Positions 9,473 to 17,957 of a stretch of 64,000 nucleotides of DNA are shown here, piece after piece. Where the stretch lies: the NCBI RefSeq assembly GCF_003004785.1, contig NZ_PVZS01000008.1, positions 1 through 64,000 of the forward strand, given 5' to 3'. Each line of letters starts with the position of its first letter. Within the stretch, counting starts at the first letter, position 1. The translations under genes and the position numbers were made by a program. The notes below the pieces were generated by a model that saw only the letters and a list, made by a program, of their open reading frames with translations, had not been told where the DNA came from and made no database searches. The stretch comes from Alsobacter soli. GTDB taxonomy: Bacteria > Pseudomonadota > Alphaproteobacteria > Rhizobiales > Beijerinckiaceae.

Positions 9473-10600
9473 TTAAACCCGGGCCAGCGCCTTGCGGTAC
9501 GCGGCCTCGACGCCCGTCGCCATGGCCTCGATGGAGAAAGACTGCTCCACATGCCGCGCCAGGGCGGCGGCTTCGGCCATCCGCTCGTCATCGGACTTGA
9601 GCAGCATGGCCTCGATGGCCGCGGCGAGCGCGCCGGGGTCGTCCGGCGCGATCAGGCGGTCGCGATGCGGCCCCAGGATCTCCGGAACGCCGCCGACCCG
9701 CGTCGCCACCAAGGGCCGGTGGGCGGCCGCAGCCTCGATGACCACATAGGGCAGGGACTCGGCGCGGGACGGAACGGCCATGAGGCGACCCAGCCGGAAG
9801 GCCTGCCGAGCCGGCATGGGCGGGCGGAAGGAGACGGCCCGCAATTCGAGCCGCTGGACCTGGGCCCGGTAGGAGGCCTCGTCCGGTCCGGCGCCGACGA
9901 GAAGGGCCGAGGGCTCCCAGGGCAGCCTCGCCCGCAGCAGGGAGAGCGCGTCGAGCAGGGTGTCCACGCCCTTGAGGCGCCTGAACTCTCCCAGGAAAAG
10001 CACGTCGGCCGCGTCCGGGTCCTCGCCGACGGGCTCGAATTCGAATTCGGCAAGGCCGTTGCGCACCACGGTCGCGGCGTGCGGAGCGTCGCCGAGCATG
10101 GCCTCGAAGCGCTCCGCGACGAACTCGCTTTCGAAGGTGAATACGGAGGTACGCTGGGCCAGGGCGCGTTCGATCAACGTGTAGGCCCTGCCGGCCAGGC
10201 TGTCGGGTCCATAATGCGCGCTGCCGCCGTGCGGCGTGTAGATGCGGCCGACGCGCCGCCATCCGGCCGGGGCGAGGCGGCCATAGAAGCCGCCCTTGGC
10301 GCCATGGCCGTGCACGATGTCCGGCCGGGCGCGGAGGACGATGCGGCCCACCCGGGCGAGGGCGACCGCGTCGCCTGGCCCCGGTTCTCGAGGCATCGCG
10401 ACGCGATGCAGTCCCAGGGCGAGCAGCGGCGAAAGCCGCCCGAGCGCCTCGTCCGCCCGGGGCGAGCCGCCGCTGTCGCAGATGATCCCCACGGCGTGCC
10501 CCGTCCGGGCCTGCGCCTCGGACAGGTCGAGCACATGCCGGAACAGCCCGCCCATCGGGGCGCGGAACACATGGACGATCCGGAGCGGAGCCTGGGCCAT
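9473..10600 (-). CDS. GT4-family glycosyltransferase
   Basis: About 375 residues, GT-B fold. The N-terminus IVHVFRAPMGGLFRHVLDLS is the usual acceptor-domain start with a glycine-rich loop; the C-terminal half has SRAESLPYVVIEAAAA, the E-x7-E-like donor site, and VGGVPEIL. It probably extends the lipid-linked oligosaccharide started by the adjacent phosphotransferase. ATG 10600 is preferred; a GTG at 10618 in the same frame would overlap the stop of the upstream export gene and give six more residues. Sugar specificity unknown. Confidence 0.87.
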   Translation of the reverse strand: MAQAPLRIVHVFRAPMGGLFRHVLDLSEAQARTGHAVGIICDSGGSPRADEALGRLSPLLALGLHRVAMPREPGPGDAVALARVGRIVLRARPDIVHGHGAKGGFYGRLAPAGWRRVGRIYTPHGGSAHYGPDSLAGRAYTLIERALAQRTSVFTFESEFVAERFEAMLGDAPHAATVVRNGLAEFEFEPVGEDPDAADVLFLGEFRRLKGVDTLLDALSLLRARLPWEPSALLVGAGPDEASYRAQVQRLELRAVSFRPPMPARQAFRLGRLMAVPSRAESLPYVVIEAAAAHRPLVATRVGGVPEILGPHRDRLIAPDDPGALAAAIEAMLLKSDDERMAEAAALARHVEQSFSIEAMATGVEAAYRKALARV

Positions 10601-10608
10601 CCGGGCGC

Positions 10609-11166
10609 TTAGAACCACCGCTCGCGCACCATGATGGTGTCGCCGGGGCGGACCGGGAATGTCACGGGCACCGTGCCGGTGACCAGCCGTCCGCCGATCT
10701 GGCGGGTGATGTCGGCCTGGGTGCGCAGGGCCCGGGGCGAGAACCCGCCGGCGATGGCCACTGCGGTTTGCACCGTCATGGCGTTCACGAAGGGGTACTG
10801 GCCGGCCGTGGTGACCTCGCCGAGGATGAAGAAGGGGCGGTACTGCTCGACTTCCACCGACACGCGGGGTTCCCGCAGGAAGCCGTTGCGAAGTTTCGCT
10901 TCGATGGCGCGTTCGAGCTGGGGGGTGGTGAGCCCGCCCGCCTGCACCGGCCCGATCAAGGGCAGCGAGACCCGTCCGGAGCCGTCCACGGCGTAGCTGT
11001 TGGACAGGTTGTCCTGGCCGAACACGATGATGCGCAGGCGATCGCCGCTCGCCAGGGTGTAGGGCGCGTCCAGACCCTCGGCGAAACCTGCCGGAGGCGC
11101 GGCCTGCGGGGCGCAGCCGGCGAGAGCGGCGGCTCCGAGAAGGACGAGGAACTGGCGACGCGACAT
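10609..11166 (-). CDS. Wza-like polysaccharide export lipoprotein
   Basis: 185 residues. The N-terminus has an arginine pair, a hydrophobic stretch and a lipobox LAGC, so it is probably an outer-membrane lipoprotein. Residues about 35-115 are the Poly_export domain (YTLASGDRLRIIVFGQDNLS), followed by one SLBB domain (FFILGEVTTAGQYPFV). Short export proteins of this type (HfsD, GumB) form the outer-membrane channel. It is divergent from the Wzz/GumC gene, its usual inner-membrane partner, across 152 bases, and is followed by the glycosyltransferase 8 bases downstream. Confidence 0.9.
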   Translation of the reverse strand: MSRRQFLVLLGAAALAGCAPQAAPPAGFAEGLDAPYTLASGDRLRIIVFGQDNLSNSYAVDGSGRVSLPLIGPVQAGGLTTPQLERAIEAKLRNGFLREPRVSVEVEQYRPFFILGEVTTAGQYPFVNAMTVQTAVAIAGGFSPRALRTQADITRQIGGRLVTGTVPVTFPVRPGDTIMVRERWF

Positions 11167-11318
11167 CGGGGACTCGCTGGGCAGGGCGGTCGACGGGCGA
11201 TGTTGTGCGTCCCTATGGTTAATAAAGCCTAAGGATTGGCGGTCGCGCGCTTAACCACATCGAAACTCAACGGTGACCATGATTTATCAATCGTTCAGTC
11301 GACGCGTGAGGTGGAGTG

Positions 11319-13547
11319 ATGGCGTACGCCGGGCCCGGACAAGCCGCAGGCGGCGACCTGGACGCCGGACAGATCTGGCGGGCGCTGAAGCGTCGCAGCG
11401 CCTGGATCGTCCTGCCGGTGATGATCGCCTGTGGCGGCTCCGCCTTTTTCGTCACCACGGCGACGCCGCGCTATACGGCCGACGCCCGGGTGCTTCTCCA
11501 GCCGGGCGACAACTACTACACGCGGCCGGGCTCCACCCCGGAGCGTGACTCCCAGATCCAGATCGACGAGCGCGAGGCCGCCAGCCAGGTGCTGGTGATC
11601 TCCTCGCGCGACCTCGCCAAGCGCGCCGTCGATCGCCTGGGTCTCCAGGGCAATCCCGAGTTCGACAGGAGCGCCTCGCTGTTCGGCGCGGCGACCAACC
11701 TTCTGGCTTCCCTGGGGCTGGTGCGCGCGAACGACTCCGAGCGGCTGATCGACCGCTTCGTGGAGCGCGTCACTGCTTTCCCGGTGGGCCAGTCTCGCGT
11801 GATCGCCATCGAATTCACGTCGCAAGATCCGGACCTTGCCGCCCGCGGCGCCAACACGGTCGCGGACATCTACTTGGAGATGCAGGAAGAGGCCAAGCAG
11901 CGCATCGCGCGCTCCGCGAGCAGCTGGCTCAACGGCGCCATCGAGCCCCTGCGCCAGAAGGTGGCCGACGCCGAGGCCAAGGTGGAGGCGTTCCGCGCCC
12001 AGGCCGGCATCATCATCGCCACCAACAACGCCACCCTCCAGCAGCAGCAGCTGGCCGAGCTGAGCACGCAGCTCAATCAGGTGCGGGCCGCCCAGGCTGA
12101 CGCCCAGGCCAAGGCCAAGCTCCTGCGCGAAGCGCTGGCCAGCGGGCGCACGCTCGATATCTCCGAGGTGGCCAACAACGAGCTCGTGCGCAAGCTCGTG
12201 GCGGATCGCACCACGGCCAAGGCGCAGCTCGCGCTCGAGTCGCGTTCGCTGCTGCCCGGACATCCGCGAATCAAGGAGCTGCAGGCGCAGCTCGCCGACA
12301 TCGACGCCCAGATCACGGCGGCCGCCAGCAAGGCGGTGCGCACGCTGGAGAACGACGCCCGCATCGCAGCCGGGCGGGTCGACGCGCTGGCCGCCGCCCT
12401 GGAGGCGACCAAGCAGCAGAGCATCGCCGCCGGCGAGAAGGAAGTGGAGCTGCGGGCCCTGGAGCGCGAGGCCAAGTCCCAGCGCGAGCAGCTCGAGGCC
12501 ATGATGACCCGCTACCGCGAGGCCAGCGCGCGGGAGTCGAAGGAGGCGACCCCGCCGGACGCGCGCATCGTGCAGCGCGCCGATCCGCCGGTCTTCCCGT
12601 CCTTCCCCAAGAAGCTGCCCACCATCATCATCGCCACGCTGGCGACCTTCCTGGTCACCACGGTGGGCGTGGTGACGGCCGAGTTGCTGTCCGGGCGCGC
12701 CTTCACGGCCCCGGCCGCGCCTGCTCCCGCAGCCGAGCCGCTTGGCCGCGCCGTGGCCCGCGCCGACGAGGACCTGGGCTGGCAGCCGAAGCCACGCCGG
12801 AACCGGGAAGCCAAGTGGGAGCCGGATCCGGAGCCCGTCCCCCCCTCGGCTGCCCCTGTCGAGTCGGCCTTCGCCCGGGCTGTGGCGGCCGCCGAAGCCG
12901 CAGACCGCGACGACCTGGTTGCGCCGAAGGCGGCGCTGGCCGGAGAGGCCTCGGCCTCTGCGGTCGCCTGCCAGCAGGTGCAGGTCAGCGACCTGGCCCG
13001 CGAGGTCGAACTTGCGGCCCACGCGGCCTCGCCGTTCCGGTGCGTCTTCGTCCCAACGGCGGGCGCCTCGGCGCGCGACGCCGCGCTGACCGTCGGACGC
13101 AGCCTCTCGCGCACGCGGCGCGTTGTCCTGGTGGACGGCGACGCCACGTCCCAGGCGCGGGCCGGCGCAGGTTTCGCCGAGCTGGTCGCCGGGCAGGCGT
13201 CCTTCGTCCAGGTGATCCACCGTGACCCCGCGTCCCGGCTCCACCTGGTTTCCGCCGGCGCCTTGGACGCTTCAGCGCTTGTGGATCAGGCGCAGGGCCT
13301 GGAGCTGGCGCTGGGGGCCCTGGGACAGACCTATGACGGCGTTCTGGTCGCCGGGCCCTATCCCCGTGACGGCGCCCCCAGTCGCGATGCGCTCGAGGCG
13401 ATGCTGGGCAACGCCGAACTGGCCGTGATCGTCGCCGGGCCGGGTGGCGCGCCGGCCGAAGTCGACGAACTCGCTCGCCAGTTCAGCCATTCCGGCCTGC
13501 GGACCGCCTGGCTTTCCTGGTGGCAGGAGAAGGGCGTGGCGGCCTGA
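11319..13547 (+). CDS. Wzz/GumC polysaccharide co-polymerase, degenerate kinase domain
   Basis: 742 residues. Wzz domain at the N-terminus with a first membrane helix (about 28-48), long coiled-coil stretch (about 180-400, rich in A, E, Q, K), then PPVFPSFPKKLPT and a second helix near 430-455. This sets chain length and links polymerase to the export channel. From about 570 there is a BY-kinase-like domain, but where Walker A (GxxGxGK[ST]) should be it reads VPTAGASARDAALT, with no lysine; the Walker A' strand VVLVDGDAT is kept. No tyrosine cluster follows. It is therefore probably a non-catalytic kinase relic. ATG 11319 follows GAGGTGGA; a GTG lies one codon earlier. Confidence 0.88.
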   Translation: MAYAGPGQAAGGDLDAGQIWRALKRRSAWIVLPVMIACGGSAFFVTTATPRYTADARVLLQPGDNYYTRPGSTPERDSQIQIDEREAASQVLVISSRDLAKRAVDRLGLQGNPEFDRSASLFGAATNLLASLGLVRANDSERLIDRFVERVTAFPVGQSRVIAIEFTSQDPDLAARGANTVADIYLEMQEEAKQRIARSASSWLNGAIEPLRQKVADAEAKVEAFRAQAGIIIATNNATLQQQQLAELSTQLNQVRAAQADAQAKAKLLREALASGRTLDISEVANNELVRKLVADRTTAKAQLALESRSLLPGHPRIKELQAQLADIDAQITAAASKAVRTLENDARIAAGRVDALAAALEATKQQSIAAGEKEVELRALEREAKSQREQLEAMMTRYREASARESKEATPPDARIVQRADPPVFPSFPKKLPTIIIATLATFLVTTVGVVTAELLSGRAFTAPAAPAPAAEPLGRAVARADEDLGWQPKPRRNREAKWEPDPEPVPPSAAPVESAFARAVAAAEAADRDDLVAPKAALAGEASASAVACQQVQVSDLAREVELAAHAASPFRCVFVPTAGASARDAALTVGRSLSRTRRVVLVDGDATSQARAGAGFAELVAGQASFVQVIHRDPASRLHLVSAGALDASALVDQAQGLELALGALGQTYDGVLVAGPYPRDGAPSRDALEAMLGNAELAVIVAGPGGAPAEVDELARQFSHSGLRTAWLSWWQEKGVAA

Positions 13548-13571
13548 GGCCGCCCGCCGCCTTCATGGCGG

Positions 13572-14777
13572 TCAGAAGCTGCTCACGAGCCGGAACGCTC
13601 TCCGCACGGTGCGCAGGACGCGGTCGTCGCGCTTCACCAGCTGCTTCACGCGCCCGGCGCCGCGCAGCGCGAAGGCGACCGCGTGCCCGAGCGGGGTGAC
13701 CGGCGTGATCACGTCCACCCGCCGCTCCTGCTCCGGGCATACGTGCCGCTTGTAGCCCTCGTCCCCCATGCCGAGGTCGAATTCCGCCAGACCGCGGCTC
13801 AGGGCCGCCTGCGCCAGCTCCATCGTCAGCAACTCGCCGGGGCTCGATCGCATCAGGGCCGGGTCGGGCTCGAACGAGATGAAGGTTCCGCTGAGCCGGC
13901 GCCCGTCGCTGCAGCCGCCGAAAGTGGCCGCGATCCGGTCCCCGCAGCGAAGAGCGTAGAGCTCCAGGGCCGGGCGGCCCTGCCCGAGGCCCGACAGGGC
14001 GGCACGCCGGAGGAAATCCTGGGTCGCCGGGCACGCGAACGGGTTGCCCATGCCCCGCTCGGCGAAGCGGGCGGCGCGCTGGCGGAAAAAGGCCTCGAGG
14101 ATCTCTTTCGCCTCAGCCGCGGTTTGCGCCCTGTGCAGCGCGGTGGGGCCGATCTCCTGGAGCCAGCGCTTCTTTTTCGCCAGCTTCTTGCGACTGTCCT
14201 TGCCGAGAAGGCGTCGCGCGAGCGCGTCCGGGCTTTCTCCGGCCTGGAGCGTCAGCGCGAAGGCTTGCTCCGCCTCACGGGCCCCGCCCAGGCAGGCGAG
14301 CGGATTGGCGAAACCTGCCCAGGCGACGGGCTGGGACCGCAGGTCGAAAGCGTCGACGCCAGGCAGGCTCTCTCCCATCGCGAACAGGAGGGCTGCGGCC
14401 CGTGTCGAGTCGAGGCGCGGGGCGAAGTCGGCCGCGTACACGCCCATGTTGGCGTTGCAGTGCTTCCCACCAGCGAAACGCGCCACCCTGGCGGGGCCGC
14501 TCGAATCGATCACCAGCGGAAACAGGGCTGCCGGACTGTCGCCAGGTCCATGAATCGTGACGATGGCCGGCTGCAGTCGACGCGCCTGGCCCACGGTCTC
14601 GTACCAGGCCGCGAGCCAGTCGTAACGCTGGTACGGGGTGCAAAGGCCTGTGGCCTCGAGCGCGCGCCACTCCGCCTCCGCGCGTCGCGGAAGGCTGTGG
14701 ACCGCGATGCGGGTCCAGTCTGGGGACATGGCCAGGGCGGCGGACATGAGGCTCCTGCGTCGGCTGCTGGCGGACAT
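13572..14777 (-). CDS. CelD/BioF2-type GNAT acyltransferase
   Basis: 401 residues of the GNAT-like family often called cellulose-biosynthesis CelD (Acetyltransf_6). Visible marks are the early PYQRYDWLAAWYETVG, the central FFRQRAARF region, and the late GLAEFDLGMGDEGYKR, which is the family's CoA-domain end. In Caulobacter a protein of this family (HfsK) modifies the holdfast polysaccharide; rhizobial relatives act on exopolysaccharide. Substrate here is inference from location. It converges with the co-polymerase gene (24 bases between) and is divergent from the deacetylase across a region holding a CtrA box. Start could be the ATG at 14777 or an internal one at codon 11. Confidence 0.85.
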   Translation of the reverse strand: MSASSRRRSLMSAALAMSPDWTRIAVHSLPRRAEAEWRALEATGLCTPYQRYDWLAAWYETVGQARRLQPAIVTIHGPGDSPAALFPLVIDSSGPARVARFAGGKHCNANMGVYAADFAPRLDSTRAAALLFAMGESLPGVDAFDLRSQPVAWAGFANPLACLGGAREAEQAFALTLQAGESPDALARRLLGKDSRKKLAKKKRWLQEIGPTALHRAQTAAEAKEILEAFFRQRAARFAERGMGNPFACPATQDFLRRAALSGLGQGRPALELYALRCGDRIAATFGGCSDGRRLSGTFISFEPDPALMRSSPGELLTMELAQAALSRGLAEFDLGMGDEGYKRHVCPEQERRVDVITPVTPLGHAVAFALRGAGRVKQLVKRDDRVLRTVRRAFRLVSSF

Positions 14778-14811
14778 TCGCCGCAGCCATGCGGGATGGT
14801 CAACGAAAGCT

Positions 14812-14827
14812 TTAAGCCAAGCTTAAC
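14812..14827 (+). promoter_or_regulatory. CtrA box TTAA-N7-TTAAC
   Basis: TTAAGCCAAGCTTAAC matches the full CtrA consensus exactly. It lies 35 bases upstream of the acyltransferase start (14777, minus) and 64 bases upstream of the deacetylase start (14891, plus). CtrA is the alphaproteobacterial cell-cycle regulator. A perfect match is rare in DNA this GC-rich. Confidence 0.6.
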
Positions 14828-14890
14828 GCGGGACCGGTAAAGATTTTGACCAGCAGCGAACGCTAAGTCGCTCGTAACCGGATAATCTAC

Positions 14891-15943
14891 TTGGGGTTGA
14901 AGCATCAGGTTTTCGCTCACGCGCTCACGGTGCTGGGGCGATTGGGCGTCGCGCGGCGGACAGGACCCCGCCTGCGCGGTCTGGGCGCCATCCTCATGCT
15001 TCACCATGTCCGCCCCTGGATGGAGCGGGCCTACGCGCCCAACCGGCTCCTGGAGGTGACGCCCGCATTCCTGGACCAGGCGCTGGCGCACGCCGCCGAA
15101 CTCGGATTCCGCTTCGTCACGCTGGACGAGGCGGTCGACCGGGTCGAGCGGGGCGGGGAGGGCGCGCCGGTGCTGGCGATCACCTTCGACGACGGCTATC
15201 GGGACAACTTGGAGTATGCGCTGCCGGTGCTGCGCCGCCACGGCGCACCCGCGACGGTGTTCGTCACGCCGGGATTCGCCGAGCGGCAGGTCGGCCTGTG
15301 GTGGTGCGACCTGGAGGGCGCGATCGGCCGGGCCGACCGCGTGCGGCTGTCGATCGGTGAAGAGCGCTTCGATCTGCCGGCAGGCGCAGCGGTTGAGAAG
15401 AGCGCCGCATTCGAAACCCTGTACTGGCGTCTGCGGGGGCTTCCCGAAGGGGAGATGCTCGCCGTCATCGGCCGGCTCGCGGCCGAGCAGGGGATCGACA
15501 GCCTGGCCACGACCGAACGGCTGTGCCTGGACTGGGACGGCCTGCGCCGCCTGGCCGCCGATCCGCTAATCGCGGTGGGCGCGCACACGATGACGCATCC
15601 GATGCTCGCCAAGCACGACGCCGCGGTCGCGCGAGCCGAGATCGCAGAGTCCAGGGCCGCCATCGAGCGCGAGCTCGGCCAGGCTGTGCGGCATCTGGCC
15701 TACCCGGTGGGGGATCCGACCTCGGCAGGGCCGCGCGAATTCGCCATGGCCCGCGAGCTTGGCTTCCGCAGCGCGGTGACGACCCGTCCGGGCATGCTCT
15801 TTCCGGAGCATGCCGGCGCCCTGACGGCGCTGCCGCGCCTGTCCGTGAACGGCCTGTTCCAGAACGTCGGGCAGTTCGAGGCCCTGCTGAGCGGCGTCCC
15901 CTTCTGGCTCTGGAATCGCGGCCGACGCCTCAACGTGGCCTGA
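14891..15943 (+). CDS. Polysaccharide deacetylase (NodB fold, CE4)
   Basis: About 350 residues. CE4 motif 1 is AITFDDGY with the catalytic and metal aspartates at about 100-101; motif 2 is GAHTMTHPML with the two metal-binding histidines. It would remove N-acetyl groups from amino sugars in the polymer, as HfsH does in holdfast. No clear signal peptide, although the N-terminus is mildly hydrophobic; relatives without a signal act in the cytoplasm on lipid-linked precursors. The start is unclear: TTG at 14891 or TTG at 14897; there is no early ATG in frame. It ends the polysaccharide locus. Confidence 0.87.
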   Translation: MGLKHQVFAHALTVLGRLGVARRTGPRLRGLGAILMLHHVRPWMERAYAPNRLLEVTPAFLDQALAHAAELGFRFVTLDEAVDRVERGGEGAPVLAITFDDGYRDNLEYALPVLRRHGAPATVFVTPGFAERQVGLWWCDLEGAIGRADRVRLSIGEERFDLPAGAAVEKSAAFETLYWRLRGLPEGEMLAVIGRLAAEQGIDSLATTERLCLDWDGLRRLAADPLIAVGAHTMTHPMLAKHDAAVARAEIAESRAAIERELGQAVRHLAYPVGDPTSAGPREFAMARELGFRSAVTTRPGMLFPEHAGALTALPRLSVNGLFQNVGQFEALLSGVPFWLWNRGRRLNVA

Positions 15944-15964
15944 CGTCGGCGCCTGGGGGCGGCT

Positions 15965-16180
15965 TCACACGTCCTCGGGATCGGGGCGCTCCATCCACTT
16001 GATCAGCGGCATCAGCGGCAGCACCCAGGCAAGGCCGCCGACCACGTAGAACAGCGCCTGGGCGAGCTTGCCGGCGTCCCGGATCGTGCCCTGGGCCAGC
16101 GCCATGACGGCGAGGGCGTAGACGATGACGAAGACGATCATCGCCACCGCGCCGATGAACTTGCGCTGACGTCGCCGCAT
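15965..16180 (-). CDS. DUF2842 small membrane protein
   Basis: 71 residues starting MRRRQRKFIG at the ATG at 16180, with two membrane helices (about 8-30 and 40-58) and an acidic end (PDPEDV). It matches the DUF2842 family, short proteins found almost only in alphaproteobacteria and of unknown function. The open frame extends upstream to 16330, but that part overlaps the likely leader of ctaA and looks non-coding. It is divergent from ctaA, with about 150 bases between starts. Confidence 0.75.
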   Translation of the reverse strand: MRRRQRKFIGAVAMIVFVIVYALAVMALAQGTIRDAGKLAQALFYVVGGLAWVLPLMPLIKWMERPDPEDV

Positions 16181-16328
16181 GCGGGTCCTGTCCGGTTGGT
16201 CGCCCTGCGGCGACGGCGGCCATTGTGGCCTGGAGCGGCGCGGACTATGTGTCGGCCCCATCGAGCGATCAAGTCCGCCGGCCCGGCGTTTTTCGCCGCG
16301 GCCAAGGCCGCCCCTCTGGGATGGGACC

Positions 16329-17411
16329 ATGACCTATTCGGCAGTCGACCAGGATTTCGAGGCCGCGCGCGCCGCCGCGCCCGCCGCCCGGAACGTGCGC
16401 GCGATGCGGGCCGTCAGGATCTGGCTGTTCACCGTGGCGGCGCTGGTCTTCGCCATGGTCGTGGTCGGCGGCGCGACTCGCCTGACGGGCTCGGGCCTGT
16501 CCATCACCGAGTGGAAGCCCGTCACCGGCGCCCTCCCGCCCCTGACCGAGCAGGCCTGGAACGTCGAGTTCGACAAGTACAAGCAGATCCCCCAGTACGA
16601 GCTCGTCAACAAAGGCATGACGCTCGGCGAGTTCAAGGAGATCTACTGGTGGGAGTGGTCCCACCGGCAGCTGGGCCGCTCCATCGGCCTCGTGTTCGGC
16701 CTGGGCTTCGTCGCCTTCCTCCTTTCCGGAGCCCTGCGCGGGCGCCTCGCCCTGACCGTTGCGGGGCTCGGCGTCCTCGGCGGCCTCCAGGGCGCCATCG
16801 GCTGGATCATGGTGGCGTCGGGGCTGAAGCCCGGCATGACGGCGGTGGCCCCCGTCAAGCTGATGCTGCATCTCACGACCGCCAGCCTCATCTTCGCCGG
16901 CCTCGTGGCCGTCGCCTCCGGCCTCGGGCGCCGCGAGCGCGAGGCCACCACGCCCGGCGTGCGCCGCTTCGCGAGCGCCATGCTGGCGCTGGTCCTCGTC
17001 CAGATCGCGCTGGGCGGCCTCGTCGCCGGCGCCAAGGCGGGCCTGACCTTCAACACCTGGCCGCTCATGGACGGCCACTTCGTCCCGCCGCTCTCGGCGC
17101 TCTTCCTGCAGGCGCCGTGGTTCGAGAACCTCGTCGACAACCCCATGACGGTGCAGTTCAACCACCGCGTGGTCGCCTACGCGGTCGTGGCGCTCGCGCT
17201 CGCACAGGCGTGGGCCGCGCGGCGGAGCCAGCCGGGCTCCCCCGTGTGCCGGCGCGCCAGCGCCATCGCCGGCCTCGGGCTGGCGCAGGCCGGGCTGGGC
17301 GTCCTGACGCTGCTGGAGATGGTGCCCCTGCCGCTGGGCCTCGCCCACCAGGCCTTCGCCATGCTGGTGCTCGGCATGTCGGCGGTGCACTGGCGCCTGA
17401 CGCGCGCCTGA
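16329..17411 (+). CDS. ctaA: Heme A synthase (COX15/CtaA)
   Basis: 360-residue integral membrane enzyme that oxidises heme O to heme A for cytochrome aa3 oxidase. After a short cytoplasmic start come eight hydrophobic helices. Family marks seen: GGATRLTGSGLSITEWKPVTG (cut here to its first 21 would exceed the limit; core is TRLTGSGLS, about 53-61), YWWEWSHRQLGR (heme-ligand histidine), VQFNHRVVAY and LAHQAFAM (further heme-ligand histidines). Start set at ATG 16329, giving MTYSAVDQDF; an upstream ATG in frame at 16179 would add an unlikely arginine/proline-rich tail. Length fits the alphaproteobacterial (type 2) enzyme. Confidence 0.93.
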   Translation: MTYSAVDQDFEAARAAAPAARNVRAMRAVRIWLFTVAALVFAMVVVGGATRLTGSGLSITEWKPVTGALPPLTEQAWNVEFDKYKQIPQYELVNKGMTLGEFKEIYWWEWSHRQLGRSIGLVFGLGFVAFLLSGALRGRLALTVAGLGVLGGLQGAIGWIMVASGLKPGMTAVAPVKLMLHLTTASLIFAGLVAVASGLGRREREATTPGVRRFASAMLALVLVQIALGGLVAGAKAGLTFNTWPLMDGHFVPPLSALFLQAPWFENLVDNPMTVQFNHRVVAYAVVALALAQAWAARRSQPGSPVCRRASAIAGLGLAQAGLGVLTLLEMVPLPLGLAHQAFAMLVLGMSAVHWRLTRA

Positions 17412-17416
17412 TCGGC

Positions 17417-17851
17417 TCAGCGATACACCAGCACCGGGATCTTGGAGTGCGTGAGCACCTTGGTGGTCACGCTGCCGAGCACGACGGCCGCGATCCCGGA
17501 GCGCCCGTGCGACGCCATGGCGATGAGGTCGCAGCCATGCTGCCGGGCCGCGTCGATGATCGCCTTGTAGGGATCGTCGTCCTGGATGTGCGTGGCCTCC
17601 ACCGCGACGCCGAACGGCTGGAGCGCGCCCAGCGCCTCCTCCAGGATGCGGCTCGCGCGGCCATAGAGCTCCTGGCTCTGTTCCGCCATGGCGGTGGCCG
17701 CGAAGGGCTCGACGGACAGCGCGGCCACCCGCGGCGTGACGGTCAGGACCGTGACGCCGGCGCCGAGCTGCCTGGCCAGGGTCCCGGCCTGCTCCAGGGC
17801 GCGCGCCGACAGCTCCGAGCCGTCGATCGGGACGAGGATTTTCTTGTACAT
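17417..17851 (-). CDS. Universal stress protein UspA family
   Basis: 144 residues, one Usp domain. Opening KKILVPIDGSE and closing ASHGRSGIAAVVLGS, the glycine-rich nucleotide-binding loop of the ATP-binding class, are both present. Cytoplasmic; such proteins are induced under starvation or stress, with no defined reaction. It converges on ctaA with only a few bases between stops, and stands alone upstream. Confidence 0.9.
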   Translation of the reverse strand: MYKKILVPIDGSELSARALEQAGTLARQLGAGVTVLTVTPRVAALSVEPFAATAMAEQSQELYGRASRILEEALGALQPFGVAVEATHIQDDDPYKAIIDAARQHGCDLIAMASHGRSGIAAVVLGSVTTKVLTHSKIPVLVYR

Positions 17852-17957
17852 GGGTCGATCCTGACGTGAAAACGCGCCCGGGAAGCCCGAGCGCGTCCTG
17901 TCTGGTCGATCTCGAAATCGGCCGCCATGACCCGGATCAAGGCGGCCGAGCTTGCGC

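Noticed and set aside
7958-10612. 884-codon plus-strand frame
   Set aside because: Antisense to the sugar phosphotransferase and glycosyltransferase genes, both with clear domains on the minus strand.
11167-11318. CtrA sites between the Wza-like and Wzz genes
   Set aside because: Only TTAAC half-sites (11218-11222 reverse, 11251-11255) are present; the one paired form has spacing 6 and a mismatch.
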